Below, in pieces: positions 39,281 to 47,839 of a DNA stretch of 64,000 bases. Origin of the DNA: Pseudoluteimonas sp047602125. Lineage in GTDB: Bacteria; Pseudomonadota; Gammaproteobacteria; Xanthomonadales; Xanthomonadaceae. The DNA is taken from the NCBI GenBank assembly GCA_047602125.1, contig JASGIB010000001.1, positions 2,628,291 to 2,692,290 of the forward strand, in the 5' to 3' direction. The translations under genes and the position numbers were made by a program. Every line of letters starts with the position of its first letter. The stretch's first letter is position 1. Under the pieces are notes generated by a model, which was given only the letters and a program-made list of their open reading frames with translations, was not told the origin of the DNA and ran no database searches.

Positions 39281-41431
39281 TTACTTCGCGTCGCCTTCCA
39301 GCCCGCGATCCTTCTTCATCGCGTCCACGTTCGGGTCGCGGCCGCGCCAGTCGCGGTACATCGTCGCCAGGTCCTCGGTGTTGCCGCGCGACAGCACCAT
39401 CTGCCGGAAACGATCGCCGTTGGCGCGGGTCAATCCGCCGTGCTCGTCGAACCATGCGAAGGCATCGTCGGCCAGCATTTGCGTCCACGAGTACGCGTAG
39501 TAGCCCGCGGCGTAGCCGTTGCCCCAGATGTGCATGAAATAGCTGGATCGGTAACGCGGCGGCACAGCGGGCAGGTCGGTGCCGTTCTTCTTCAGCGCCG
39601 CGGCCTCGAACGCGTCCACATCCTGCTTCGGCGCATCCGCCGGCAGGGTGTGCCAGGACATGTCGAGCAGGGCCGCCGAGATCGCCTCGGTGACGTCGTA
39701 GCCCTTGTTGAAAGTGCTGCTCTTCTTGATCTTGTCGACCAGTTCCTGCGGCATCGGCGCGCCGGTCTGGTAATGCTTCGCGTAGTGCGCGAACACGCTT
39801 GGCTCCAGCGCCCAGTGTTCGTTGAACTGCGAGGGGAATTCGACGAAGTCGCGCGCGGTGTTGGTGCCCGACAGGCTCGGGTACTGCTGGTCGGCGAACA
39901 TGCCGTGCAGCGCGTGCCCGAATTCGTGGAACATCGTGGTCACGTCGTCGAAGCTCAGCAGCGCCGGCTGTCCGGGCGCGGGCTTGGTGAAGTTGGTGAC
40001 GTTGTAGATCACCGGCTTGGTGCCGAGTAGCTTCGACTGCCCGACCAAGTTGTCCATCCACGCGCCGCCGGACTTGTTGTCGCGCTTGAAGTAGTCGCAG
40101 TAGAACAGCGCCAGCGACTTGCCGTTCGAATCGAACACTTCGAACACGCGCACGTCGGGCTGGTACACCGGCAGGTCGTGGCGTTCCTTGAAGTCCAGGC
40201 CGTACAGCTGGTGCGCGGCGTAGAACACGCCATTCTCGAGCACGTTGTTCAATTCGAAGTAGGGCTTGATCTGCGACTCGTCGAGGTCGTACTTCGCCTT
40301 GCGCACCTGCTCGGCGTAGAGCTGCCAGTCCCAGGGCTGCAACTGGAACTTGCCGCCGTCCTTGTCGATCATCGCCTGGATGTCGGCGGCCTCGCGGTTC
40401 GCGCGCGCGGTCGCGGCCGGCACCAGGTCGTCGAGGAACTTCAGCGCGGTTTCCGGCTTCTTCGCCATCTGGTCGTCGAGCTTCCACGCGGCGTAGCTGT
40501 CGTAGCCGAGCAACTTGGCCTGCTGCGCGCGGATCTGGGCGATGCGGGCGATGGTGTCGCGGGTGTCGTTGGCATCGCCGTGTTCGGTGCGCAGCCAGGA
40601 AGCCTTGAACAGCTGTTCGCGCACGTCGCGGTCGGTCAGCGACTGCAGCGCCGGTTGCTGGGTGGTGTTCTGCAGCGGGATGACCCACTTGCCCTCGAGC
40701 TTGCGGTCGGAAGCATCCTGCGCGGCGGCGGCGATTTCGGCATCGCTGAGGCCGGCGAGCTTCGCCTTGTCGTCCACCACAAGCGCGCCGGCCTTGGTCC
40801 CGGCCAGCAGCTTGTTGACGAAGGCGGTGTCGAGGGTCGATTCCTCCTTGTTCAGTTCCTTCAGCTTCGCCTTGTCGGCGTCGGACAGGCGCGCGCCGTT
40901 GTGCACGAAATCGAGGTAGTACCACTCGACCAGTCGCTTCGACTCGGGATCGAGGTCCAGCGCATCGCGCTGCTTGTAGATCGCCTCGATGCGTGCGAAC
41001 AGCTTCGGGTTGAGGTAGATCGCGTCGGCGTGCGCGGCCAGTTCCGGCGCCACGTCCTCCTGGGTCTTCTGCAGCGCATCGTCGGTGTTCGCGGAGGTCA
41101 GCGCGTTGAACGCCATGTTGACCCGCGCCAGCATCTGCCCGCTCTTTTCCAGCGCGACGAAGGTGTTGTCGAAGGTCGGCGCATCCGGGTTGTCGGCGAT
41201 TTTCTCGACCTCGGCCGCCTGCCGGCGCATCGCCTCGGCGAAGGCGGGGGCGAAGTCGGCGTCCTTGATCCGCGCGAAGTCCGGGGCCTGGAACGGCAGT
41301 GTGCTGGGCGCGTCGAACGGGTTCGCGCTCGCGGCGGCTGGCGCATCGGCCGCCAGTGCGGCGGGAACGGGGGCGGCGAAGCAGGCGGCGATGGCGAGCG
41401 CGAGAACGCAGGCGGCGGGACGGCGGTTCAT
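39281..41431 (-). CDS. Exported M3 family oligopeptidase (Dcp-like), copy 2
   Basis: A 716-residue paralogue of the gene at 36492. The signal peptide is 'MNRRPAACVLALAIAACFAA', nearly the same as copy 1. The zinc site is 'TMFHEFGHALHGMFADQQYP' with the Glu ligand in 'DFVEFPSQFNEHW'. 'PRYRSSYFMHIWGNGYAAGY' is the C-terminal signature. The two copies differ widely in between, so the duplication is old or they were acquired apart. The start at 41431 follows GGAGAGGAAC. Confidence 0.94.
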   Translation of the reverse strand: MNRRPAACVLALAIAACFAAPVPAALAADAPAAASANPFDAPSTLPFQAPDFARIKDADFAPAFAEAMRRQAAEVEKIADNPDAPTFDNTFVALEKSGQMLARVNMAFNALTSANTDDALQKTQEDVAPELAAHADAIYLNPKLFARIEAIYKQRDALDLDPESKRLVEWYYLDFVHNGARLSDADKAKLKELNKEESTLDTAFVNKLLAGTKAGALVVDDKAKLAGLSDAEIAAAAQDASDRKLEGKWVIPLQNTTQQPALQSLTDRDVREQLFKASWLRTEHGDANDTRDTIARIAQIRAQQAKLLGYDSYAAWKLDDQMAKKPETALKFLDDLVPAATARANREAADIQAMIDKDGGKFQLQPWDWQLYAEQVRKAKYDLDESQIKPYFELNNVLENGVFYAAHQLYGLDFKERHDLPVYQPDVRVFEVFDSNGKSLALFYCDYFKRDNKSGGAWMDNLVGQSKLLGTKPVIYNVTNFTKPAPGQPALLSFDDVTTMFHEFGHALHGMFADQQYPSLSGTNTARDFVEFPSQFNEHWALEPSVFAHYAKHYQTGAPMPQELVDKIKKSSTFNKGYDVTEAISAALLDMSWHTLPADAPKQDVDAFEAAALKKNGTDLPAVPPRYRSSYFMHIWGNGYAAGYYAYSWTQMLADDAFAWFDEHGGLTRANGDRFRQMVLSRGNTEDLATMYRDWRGRDPNVDAMKKDRGLEGDAK

Positions 41432-41625
41432 GGACGGGTTCCTCTCCTTGCGAAGCCGCCAAGGGTAATCGACGCGGCATGAAGGCGCCGACGACAAGGG
41501 CGGCCCTGCCCGGGCGATGTCCGGCGCGCCGGACCGATGGCGTTGGAGGGGTAGGGAAGCGCGCGCACGCGCGGTTCGGGCTCGGGCGCAGGCGTTAGCA
41601 TGTGCGCCCCGCACGGAGCATCGCC

Positions 41626-42108
41626 ATGGCCACGGCCTACGATTTCACCGCCCTCGACATCGAAGGCCACGAACAATCCCTCGCCGACTGGCGCGGCAAG
41701 GTATTGCTGATCGTCAACGTCGCGTCGAAATGCGGTTTCACCCCGCAGTACGCCGGGTTGGAGAAGCTCTGGGAGCGGTACCGCGACCGCGGGCTGGTGG
41801 TGCTCGGCTTCCCCTGCGACCAGTTCGGCCACCAGGAACCCGGCGACGAAGCCGAGATCAGGAACTTCTGTTCGCTCACCTACGACGTCGATTTCCCGAT
41901 GTTCGCCAAGGTCGACGTCAATGGCGCCCGCGCGCACCCGCTGTGGAAATGGCTGAAGGACGAGAAGGGCGGCCTGCTCGGCATCGGTGCGATCAAGTGG
42001 AACTTCAGCAAGTTCCTGGTCGGCCGCGACGGCAAGGTGGTCAAGCGCTACGCGCCGACCGACACGCCCGAATCGCTGGCGAAGGACATCGAGGCGGCGC
42101 TGGCTTGA
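41626..42108 (+). CDS. Glutathione peroxidase family thiol peroxidase
   Basis: A 160-residue thioredoxin-fold peroxidase. 'VNVASKCGFTPQYAGLEKLW' has Cys at the selenocysteine position. The catalytic tetrad partners are Gln in 'GFPCDQFGHQEPG' and Trp-Asn in 'IKWNFSKFLV'. It reduces hydroperoxides, probably with thioredoxin as in other bacterial Gpx. No signal peptide. GGAG precedes the ATG and TAGCAT lies at 41596-41601. It is followed after eight bases by the STAS-like gene. Confidence 0.94.
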   Translation: MATAYDFTALDIEGHEQSLADWRGKVLLIVNVASKCGFTPQYAGLEKLWERYRDRGLVVLGFPCDQFGHQEPGDEAEIRNFCSLTYDVDFPMFAKVDVNGARAHPLWKWLKDEKGGLLGIGAIKWNFSKFLVGRDGKVVKRYAPTDTPESLAKDIEAALA

Positions 42109-42116
42109 GGCGAGGC

Positions 42117-42512
42117 ATGGACGACCATCCCGCCCGGCCGTTCTCGTTGCGCTTCGCCTTCCGCGGCCGGGTGCTGGAAGCCACGCTCGAAGGGCGCATC
42201 GACGGCAATGCCGACGCGATCCCGATGTTCCTGGCCCTCGCCGCTGAGGTGCGCAGGACCGCGGTGGAGCGCCTGCTGGTGATCGACCACAGCGAAGGCG
42301 TGGTGCCGGACGAAGCCGGCCTGCACGAACTCGTCGCCGCGCTGGAAGGGCAGGGGCTGGTGCGGGCGCGGCTGGCCTACGTCGACGTGCGCGGCACCGC
42401 CATCGGCCGGCTGGAACTGGGCGAAATCGTCGGCCGCGAGCACGGCTACGACGTGCGCGTGTTCGACAACGAGCAGCGCGCGCGGATCTGGCTGAACTAC
42501 GGCCAGTCCTGA
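42117..42512 (+). CDS. STAS/SpoIIAA-like small protein, copy 1
   Basis: A 131-residue protein with a STAS-like alternating beta-alpha pattern: 'FAFRGRVLEATLEGRIDG', 'RLLVIDHSEGVVPDEAGL', 'RLAYVDVRGTAIGRLELGE', 'GYDVRVFDNEQRARIWLNYG'. The same pattern and the same end (W-L-x-Y-G) are in the protein at 49399, so the two are paralogues. Function unknown; such proteins resemble anti-sigma-antagonist folds without the phosphorylatable Ser being evident. Probably cotranscribed with the peroxidase upstream. Confidence 0.75.
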   Translation: MDDHPARPFSLRFAFRGRVLEATLEGRIDGNADAIPMFLALAAEVRRTAVERLLVIDHSEGVVPDEAGLHELVAALEGQGLVRARLAYVDVRGTAIGRLELGEIVGREHGYDVRVFDNEQRARIWLNYGQS

Positions 42513-42519
42513 GCCGCGC

Positions 42520-43314
42520 TCACTTCTCGACGAACGCGCGTTCGAACACGTATTGCCCCGGCGTGCCGATGCGCGGCGAGGCGGCGAAGCCGCGCGCATC
42601 GAGGATGGCGCGGAAATCGGCCAGCATCTGCGGGCTGCCGCAGATCATCGCGCGGTCGCGGGCGGCGTCCAGCGGATCGAGGCCGAGCGCGCCGGCGATG
42701 CGGCCGTCCGCGAGCATGTCGGTGATGCGGCCGCGATGGTCGTGGCCGTGGCAGGCGAACGCTTCGCGCGAAACCGCGGGGAAATACAGCAGCTTTTCTC
42801 GGATCGTTTCGCCGAGGAACTCGTGCTGCGGCAGTTCGCGCTCGATGTAGTCGCGATAGGCGAGGTCTTCGACGCCGCGCACGCCATGGCAGAGCACCAC
42901 GCGCTCGAAGCGCTCGTAGGTGTCCGGGTCCTTGATCACCGCCAGCCACGGCGCCAGCCCGGTGCCGGTGCCGAGCAGGTAGAGGTTGCGGCCCGGGTGT
43001 AGGTCCGAAACCAGCAGCGTGCCGGTCGGCTTGCGCCCGATCAGGATCGAATCGCCGGGCCTGACGTGCTGCAGGCGGGAAGTCAGCGGCCCGTCCTGCA
43101 CCTTGATGCTGAAGAACTCGAGCTGCTCCTCCCAGTTCGCGCTGGCGATCGAGTACGCGCGCATCAGCGGCTTGCCGTCGACTTCCAGCCCGATCATCAC
43201 GAACTGGCCATTGTCGAAGCGGAAACCGTCGTCGCGGGTGGTGGTGAAGCTGAAGTAAGCGTCGGTCCAGTGGCGGACGTCGAGCACCGTTTCGGTGCCG
43301 AAGGGCGAGGCCAT
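42520..43314 (-). CDS. fpr: Ferredoxin--NADP(+) reductase
   Basis: A 264-residue flavoprotein. FAD binding: 'LMRAYSIASANWEEQLEFFS'. NADP binding: 'YLLGTGTGLAPWLAVIKD' and 'RAMICGSPQMLADFRAIL'. The C-terminus 'GQYVFERAFVEK' is characteristic of the bacterial Fpr class, where the final residues stack near the FAD. It shuttles electrons between NADPH and ferredoxin or flavodoxin, often under oxidative stress. Start 43314 is used; the upstream in-frame ATG 43344 would add ten residues. Confidence 0.95.
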   Translation of the reverse strand: MASPFGTETVLDVRHWTDAYFSFTTTRDDGFRFDNGQFVMIGLEVDGKPLMRAYSIASANWEEQLEFFSIKVQDGPLTSRLQHVRPGDSILIGRKPTGTLLVSDLHPGRNLYLLGTGTGLAPWLAVIKDPDTYERFERVVLCHGVRGVEDLAYRDYIERELPQHEFLGETIREKLLYFPAVSREAFACHGHDHRGRITDMLADGRIAGALGLDPLDAARDRAMICGSPQMLADFRAILDARGFAASPRIGTPGQYVFERAFVEK

Positions 43315-43392
43315 GCGTGGAAAAGCGGCGGAGGAAGCGCGCATTGTACCGCGTCGATGAGATCGGTTCTCATCTTTGCGCGACGCCGGGCG

Positions 43393-43398
43393 TAAGCT
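43393..43398 (+). promoter_or_regulatory. -10-like TAAGCT before the DUF488 gene
   Basis: TAAGCT six bases before the ATG at 43405; no ribosome-binding site is visible, suggesting a leaderless transcript. Confidence 0.35.
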
Positions 43399-43404
43399 GC
43401 GGGC

Positions 43405-43938
43405 ATGCCGACGCTCTGGACGATTGGCCATTCCACCCGCACCTGGGAGGAGTTCGAGGCCTTGCTGGGCGAATCCGCGATCGAAACGCTGGTCGACGTG
43501 CGCCGTTTCGCCGGTTCGCGCCGCAACCCGCAGTTCTCGCCCGAAGCGATGGCGCCGGCGCTGGCCGAAGCCGGCATCCGCTACTGGCCGCTGCCGGCGC
43601 TTGGCGGGCGCCGCGATCCCTTGCCCGCTTCGCCCAACACCGCGTGGCGCGTGGATGCCTTCCGTGGCTACGCCGACCACATGGCCAGTGAGGAATACAT
43701 CCGCGCCCGCGATGCGCTGGTGGAAACCGCCTTGCGCGAAAGGGCCTGCGTGATGTGCGCGGAAGCGGTGTGGTGGCGTTGCCACCGCCGGCTCATCGCC
43801 GACGATTTCGTCGCGCGCGGCTGGACCGTGCTGGACATCCTCGGCCCGGGCAAGGTCGAACCGCATGCACCGAATCCCGATGCGGTGCTGGTCGACGGCG
43901 TGCTGCGTTATCCGGGGCCACAGGCCTCGCTGTTGTAG
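43405..43938 (+). CDS. DUF488 family protein
   Basis: A 177-residue protein of the DUF488 family. It begins 'LWTIGHSTRTWEEFEALL', has 'LVDVRRFAGSRRNPQFS' near residue 30 and the conserved 'MCAEAVWWRCHRRLIADDF' near residue 116-134. The family is widespread with no settled activity. The stop codon lies within the left arm of a REPIN. Confidence 0.9.
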   Translation: MPTLWTIGHSTRTWEEFEALLGESAIETLVDVRRFAGSRRNPQFSPEAMAPALAEAGIRYWPLPALGGRRDPLPASPNTAWRVDAFRGYADHMASEEYIRARDALVETALRERACVMCAEAVWWRCHRRLIADDFVARGWTVLDILGPGKVEPHAPNPDAVLVDGVLRYPGPQASLL

Positions 43939-44035
43939 GAGCGCACCGCAGGGGCGCGATGGCAAGGTGTCCGTCCGTGGTTCGACAGGCTCACCACGAA
44001 CGGAAACCGAAGTCGCGACTCCCGTCGCTCCTACA
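43934..44035. repeat. REPIN (inverted REP pair)
   Basis: TGTAGGAGCGCACCGCAGGG at the left and the inverted arm ending CCCGTCGCTCCTACA at the right, about 100 bases apart. The middle holds GTTCGACAGGCTCACCACGA, another common dispersed sequence. TGTAGGAGCG palindromes are the REP type mobilised by RAYT enzymes in Xanthomonadaceae and pseudomonads. Confidence 0.7.
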
Positions 44036-44050
44036 GGCGTGTGATTCGAT

Positions 44051-45217
44051 TCACTTCGCCGACGGCGGCACGATCCGCAGCAACTTGCCGTCGTCTTCGT
44101 CGGTGAGCACGTAGAGGTTGCCGTCGCTGCCGGCGCGCACGTCGCGGATGCGCGCGCCGAGATCGTCGAGCAGGCGTTCCTCCGACACGATGCGCTCGCC
44201 GTCGAGTTGCAGGCGGATCAGGTCGCGGCCGGCGAGCGCGCCGAGGAACAGGCTGTCGTTCCACGGCGAACCCGGATGCCCGGTGTAGAACGCCATGCCA
44301 CTCAGTCCCGGCGATTTCGGCCAGGCGTGGTAGGGCCGTTCCATGCCCGGCGCTTCGCGTCCCTGCGTTTCGGGATACGGCCGGCCGGTCGCGTAATCCA
44401 TGCCGTCGCTGATGATCGGCCAGCCATAATTCTTGCCGGCCGCGGGCAGGTTGATTTCGTCGCCGCCGCGCGGCCCGTGCTCGCTTTCCCACAGTTTCCC
44501 GCTGCGCGGGTCGATGGCGAGGCCCTGCATGTTGCGGTGGCCGTAGCTCCAGATCACGCGACGTACGCCGGGGCTGTTCGCGAACGGGTTGTCGGCCGGT
44601 TGCGTGCCATCGACGTTCAGGCGCACCAGCTTGCCCTGCAGCATGTCCAGGTCCTGCGCCATCGCCTTGTGGTTGCGTTCGCCCTGGCTGATGAACACGT
44701 GTCCCTTGCCGTCGAAGGCGATGCGCGAACCGAAGTGGTTCGGCCCCTCCAGCTTGGGCGACTGGCGATAGACCACATGCACGTCGTGCAGCGCGTCGGC
44801 CGCCAGCGTCGCATGGGCGGCAGCCGTACCCGCGGTGCCGCGCTCGCCGGGTTCGGCGAAGGTGAACCAGATGCGCTTGTTGGTGGCGAAATCCGGATCG
44901 AGCGCCACGTCCAGCAATCCGCCCTGGCCTTCGGCGAAGACGGCCGGCACGCCGGCGATGGGCTGCGAAATCTTGCCGCCTGCATCGATGCGCCGAAGCC
45001 GACCCGGGCGTTCGGTGACGAGGAAGCCGCCGCCGGGCAGCAACGCGACCGACCACGGGTGTTCGAGCCCGGACGCAATCGTTTCGACGCGCATCGTGCC
45101 CGCGTTCGATGCCATGGTGCGTGGTGCCGCGGCTGCGGGCGATTGCGATGGCTGCGCGCAGGCGTTCAACGCCAGCGACATCGCGATGCAGAACCCGAGC
45201 GTCGAACCCTTGCGCAT
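44051..45217 (-). CDS. PQQ-dependent aldose sugar dehydrogenase family lipoprotein
   Basis: A 388-residue lipoprotein (lipobox 'LALNAC') of the soluble aldose sugar dehydrogenase (Ylii-like) beta-propeller family. Marks are 'GLEHPWSVALLPGGGFLVTE', 'GGLLDVALDPDF', 'NHFGSRIAFDGKGHVFISQG', 'YGHRNMQGLAIDPRSGKLWE' and 'HGPRGGDEINLPAAGKNYGW'. Such enzymes oxidise sugars in the periplasm with PQQ. AAGGAG precedes the ATG at 45217, which is preferred to 45232. Confidence 0.92.
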   Translation of the reverse strand: MRKGSTLGFCIAMSLALNACAQPSQSPAAAAPRTMASNAGTMRVETIASGLEHPWSVALLPGGGFLVTERPGRLRRIDAGGKISQPIAGVPAVFAEGQGGLLDVALDPDFATNKRIWFTFAEPGERGTAGTAAAHATLAADALHDVHVVYRQSPKLEGPNHFGSRIAFDGKGHVFISQGERNHKAMAQDLDMLQGKLVRLNVDGTQPADNPFANSPGVRRVIWSYGHRNMQGLAIDPRSGKLWESEHGPRGGDEINLPAAGKNYGWPIISDGMDYATGRPYPETQGREAPGMERPYHAWPKSPGLSGMAFYTGHPGSPWNDSLFLGALAGRDLIRLQLDGERIVSEERLLDDLGARIRDVRAGSDGNLYVLTDEDDGKLLRIVPPSAK

Positions 45218-45241
45218 GGCGTACTCCTTCATCGGGCGGAC

Positions 45242-47098
45242 TCAGCGATAGCCGGCCGCCTGCAGTTCGAACAATTCCGCATAACGTCCTCCCTGTGCCA
45301 TCAGTTGCGCGTGGGTGCCGCTGGCCTCGACCTTGCCGTTCGCGAGCACGAGGATGCGATCGGCCATGCGCACGCTGCTGAAGCGGTGCGAGATCAGCAC
45401 CGCGGTGCGGCCTTCGCTCAGGTCCTTGAAGCGCTGGAACACCTCGAACTCGCTGCGCGCGTCCAGCGCCGCGGTCGGTTCGTCGAGGATCATCACCTGC
45501 GCGTCGCGCATGTAGGCGCGGGCGATCGCGATCTTCTGCCACTGGCCGCCGGACAGGTCCACGCCGGTCCTGAAGCGTCGACCGATGAGTTGATCGTAGC
45601 CGTTCGGCAGCGAGGCGATCACCTCGTCGGCCATGCCCTTGCGCGCGGCCTCGGCGATGCGTTCGCGGTTGGACATGTCGTCGACGTTGCCGACGCCGAT
45701 GTTCTCGCCGGCGCTGAGGTGGTAGCGCACGAAATCCTGGAAGATCACGCCGATGTTCGCGCGCAGGTCGTCGAGGTCGTAATCCTTCAGGTCGCGGCCG
45801 TCGAGCAGGATCCGGCCCTCGTCCGGGTCGTACAGCCGCGCCAGCAGCTTCACCAGCGTGGTCTTGCCGGCGCCGTTCTCGCCGACCAGCGCCAGCACCT
45901 CGCCCGCGTGCAGTTCGAATTCCACGCCGCGCAGCGCCCACTTCTCCGCATCCGGATAGCGGAAGCCGACGTTCTCGAACACGAAGCCGCGCGCGATCGG
46001 TTGCGGCACCGGCACCGCGCCGGGCTTGCTCGCGATTTCCGGCTGGATGTCGTAGAACGAATACAGGTCCTCGAGGAACAAGGCTTGCCCCGCGACCTGT
46101 GAAAAGCCGACCAGCAGGTTTTCCAGCAGGTTGCCGAGCTGGCGGAAACTGCCGGCGAGGAAGGTCAGGTCGCCGATGCTGAAATCGCCCTTGACCGTGC
46201 GCCACGCGATGTAGACGTAGGCTGCGTAATAGCCCAGCGTGCCGAGCGCGGAGAGCAGGGTGCCCCAGAACGCACGCCGCGCCGCCAGCGCCTTGTTGGC
46301 GAGGAACATCTTTCGCGACAGTTCGCGGAACCGTTCGATGAAGAAGCGGTTGAGGTTGAAGATCTTCACTTCCTTCGCGGTCTCGACGCTGGCGCCCATC
46401 TGCCGCACGTAGTCGAGCTGGCGCCGTTCCGGCGTCCACTGGAAGTTGAGCGAATAGTTGATCGCGTTGAAGTGCGATTCGCCGACGAAGGCCGGGATCA
46501 TCGCGACCGCGAGCAGCAGCATCAGCCACGGCGCGTAGGCGATCAGCCCGATCGCGAAGCTGACCACGGTGATCGCGGTCTGCGCCTGCCCGAACAACTG
46601 GCTGAGCAGGTTCATGCGGCCCATGGTCTGGCGCCGCGCGCGGTCGAGCTGGTCCTGCAGGTCCGGATCCTCGAAATCCTCGAGGTCCAGCGTCGCCGCG
46701 TGTTCCATCAGGCGGATGCTGGTCTCGTTCGAGAACTTCTCCGACAGCACCGAATCGACGTAGGCCACCAGCCGCCCGAACAGGTCGGACGCGATCGCCA
46801 GCGCGAATTCCAGCAGCAGCAACTGCACTAGGTGCGAGAGTTCGCCGCTCTGCCAGGCCGCGGAAAGCGTGTCGTGCGGCACGTTCGCACCGACCAGGCG
46901 TACCGCCTCGTCGATGATCAGCTTGCCGACGTAGAGCGTTGCCACCGGCATCAGCGCACGCACCAGGCGCAGGCCGAGGCTCGCGCTGGTCAGCCACGGG
47001 CTGCTGGCCCAGATCTCGCGCAGGAACGGCGGCAGGTTGCGCATCGCGCCGAAGCGCTGGCGCAGGTCGAGTTGCGGGGGCGGGATCGGTGCGGGCAT
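45242..47098 (-). CDS. ABC exporter half-transporter (fused TMD-NBD)
   Basis: A 618-residue ABC protein. A six-helix membrane domain spans about residues 30-340. The ATPase domain has Walker A 'VGENGAGKTTLVKLL', Q-loop 'GVIFQDFVRYHLSAGENIGV', signature 'VDLSGGQWQKIAIARAYM', Walker B 'VMILDEPTAALDARSEFE' and H-loop 'AVLISHRFSSV'. Half-transporters of this type dimerise and export lipids, peptides or drugs; the substrate is unknown. The stop is 24 bases before the sugar-dehydrogenase start, same strand. ATG 47128 is an alternative start. Confidence 0.92.
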   Translation of the reverse strand: MPAPIPPPQLDLRQRFGAMRNLPPFLREIWASSPWLTSASLGLRLVRALMPVATLYVGKLIIDEAVRLVGANVPHDTLSAAWQSGELSHLVQLLLLEFALAIASDLFGRLVAYVDSVLSEKFSNETSIRLMEHAATLDLEDFEDPDLQDQLDRARRQTMGRMNLLSQLFGQAQTAITVVSFAIGLIAYAPWLMLLLAVAMIPAFVGESHFNAINYSLNFQWTPERRQLDYVRQMGASVETAKEVKIFNLNRFFIERFRELSRKMFLANKALAARRAFWGTLLSALGTLGYYAAYVYIAWRTVKGDFSIGDLTFLAGSFRQLGNLLENLLVGFSQVAGQALFLEDLYSFYDIQPEIASKPGAVPVPQPIARGFVFENVGFRYPDAEKWALRGVEFELHAGEVLALVGENGAGKTTLVKLLARLYDPDEGRILLDGRDLKDYDLDDLRANIGVIFQDFVRYHLSAGENIGVGNVDDMSNRERIAEAARKGMADEVIASLPNGYDQLIGRRFRTGVDLSGGQWQKIAIARAYMRDAQVMILDEPTAALDARSEFEVFQRFKDLSEGRTAVLISHRFSSVRMADRILVLANGKVEASGTHAQLMAQGGRYAELFELQAAGYR

Positions 47099-47167
47099 CG
47101 CGCGATTGTGCGCGAAACCCGCGTGCATGCGGCTTCACCCGCGCGCCGGCCGGTCGCGCACGTGGCG

Positions 47168-47713
47168 CTACAGGTCGAGCGTGTGCAGCAACTGGGTGCG
47201 GTCGCCCGGATCGGGCGCGGTCCTGAAACCGAGGGATCGCGCGAGATGGGTCATCTCGTGGTTCTCGGCGAAGTCCAGCGACACCATGCGCTTGAGGCCA
47301 TGCGCGCGCGCGGCCTCGATCAGATGGCGCATCAGCGAAGTACCGAGGCCCTGTCCCTGCCAGTCGTCGAGCACCGTGACCGCGATTTCGCAAATGCCCG
47401 GGGTCGAGGAGATGATGTAGCGCGAAACGCCGACGATGCGCTCCTCGCCGGGCCCGCCGGCGAGCGCGACGAAGGCCTCCTGGCGTTCGTGGTCCACGTC
47501 GACCAGTTCCGCCACCAGTTCGGCATCGGGCGTCCGGATCTGTTCCTGGAAGCGGAAGCGCCGCGCTTCGGGCGAGAGTGCGGCGATGAAGGCGCGCTCG
47601 GCGTCGAAATCGCCCGGGTTCATCGGGCGGATGAGGACTTCGCGGCCATCGGCGAGGGTTTCCGCCGAATAAGGCAGGAAACTGCCGGGTGCTTGCGGGA
47701 GTCGGGTGGTCAT
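47168..47713 (-). CDS. GNAT family N-acetyltransferase
   Basis: A 181-residue acetyltransferase. 'EVLIRPMNPGDFDAERAFIA' is the common N-terminal strand-helix of protein-acetyltransferase-like GNATs (Pat/YfiQ type). 'CEIAVTVLDDWQGQGLGTSL' holds the acetyl-CoA loop Q-G-Q-G-L-G, and 'MVSLDFAENHEMTHLARSLG' follows. The Pat-like start hints at protein acetylation but no regulatory domain is present, so the substrate remains unknown. Divergent from fumA. Confidence 0.88.
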   Translation of the reverse strand: MTTRLPQAPGSFLPYSAETLADGREVLIRPMNPGDFDAERAFIAALSPEARRFRFQEQIRTPDAELVAELVDVDHERQEAFVALAGGPGEERIVGVSRYIISSTPGICEIAVTVLDDWQGQGLGTSLMRHLIEAARAHGLKRMVSLDFAENHEMTHLARSLGFRTAPDPGDRTQLLHTLDL

Positions 47714-47807
47714 GGCGCGATCCTCGGCTGGGGGTGCCTGCATCCTGCGGCCTGCATGCAGGCACCGCATTGACCTCGATCAAACCGCGCGCCGGTCGTG
47801 CAGGCGA

Positions 47808-47813
47808 TAAAAT
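47808..47813 (+). promoter_or_regulatory. -10-like TAAAAT before fumA
   Basis: TAAAAT 26 bases before the chosen fumA start at 47840. Confidence 0.4.
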
Positions 47814-47839
47814 GCCCACTTCGCCCGCTGCATGCCGCC

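Noticed and set aside
41704..41745. Selenocysteine in the glutathione peroxidase
   Set aside because: The active-site codon in 'VASKCGFT' is TGC, so a normal Cys enzyme.
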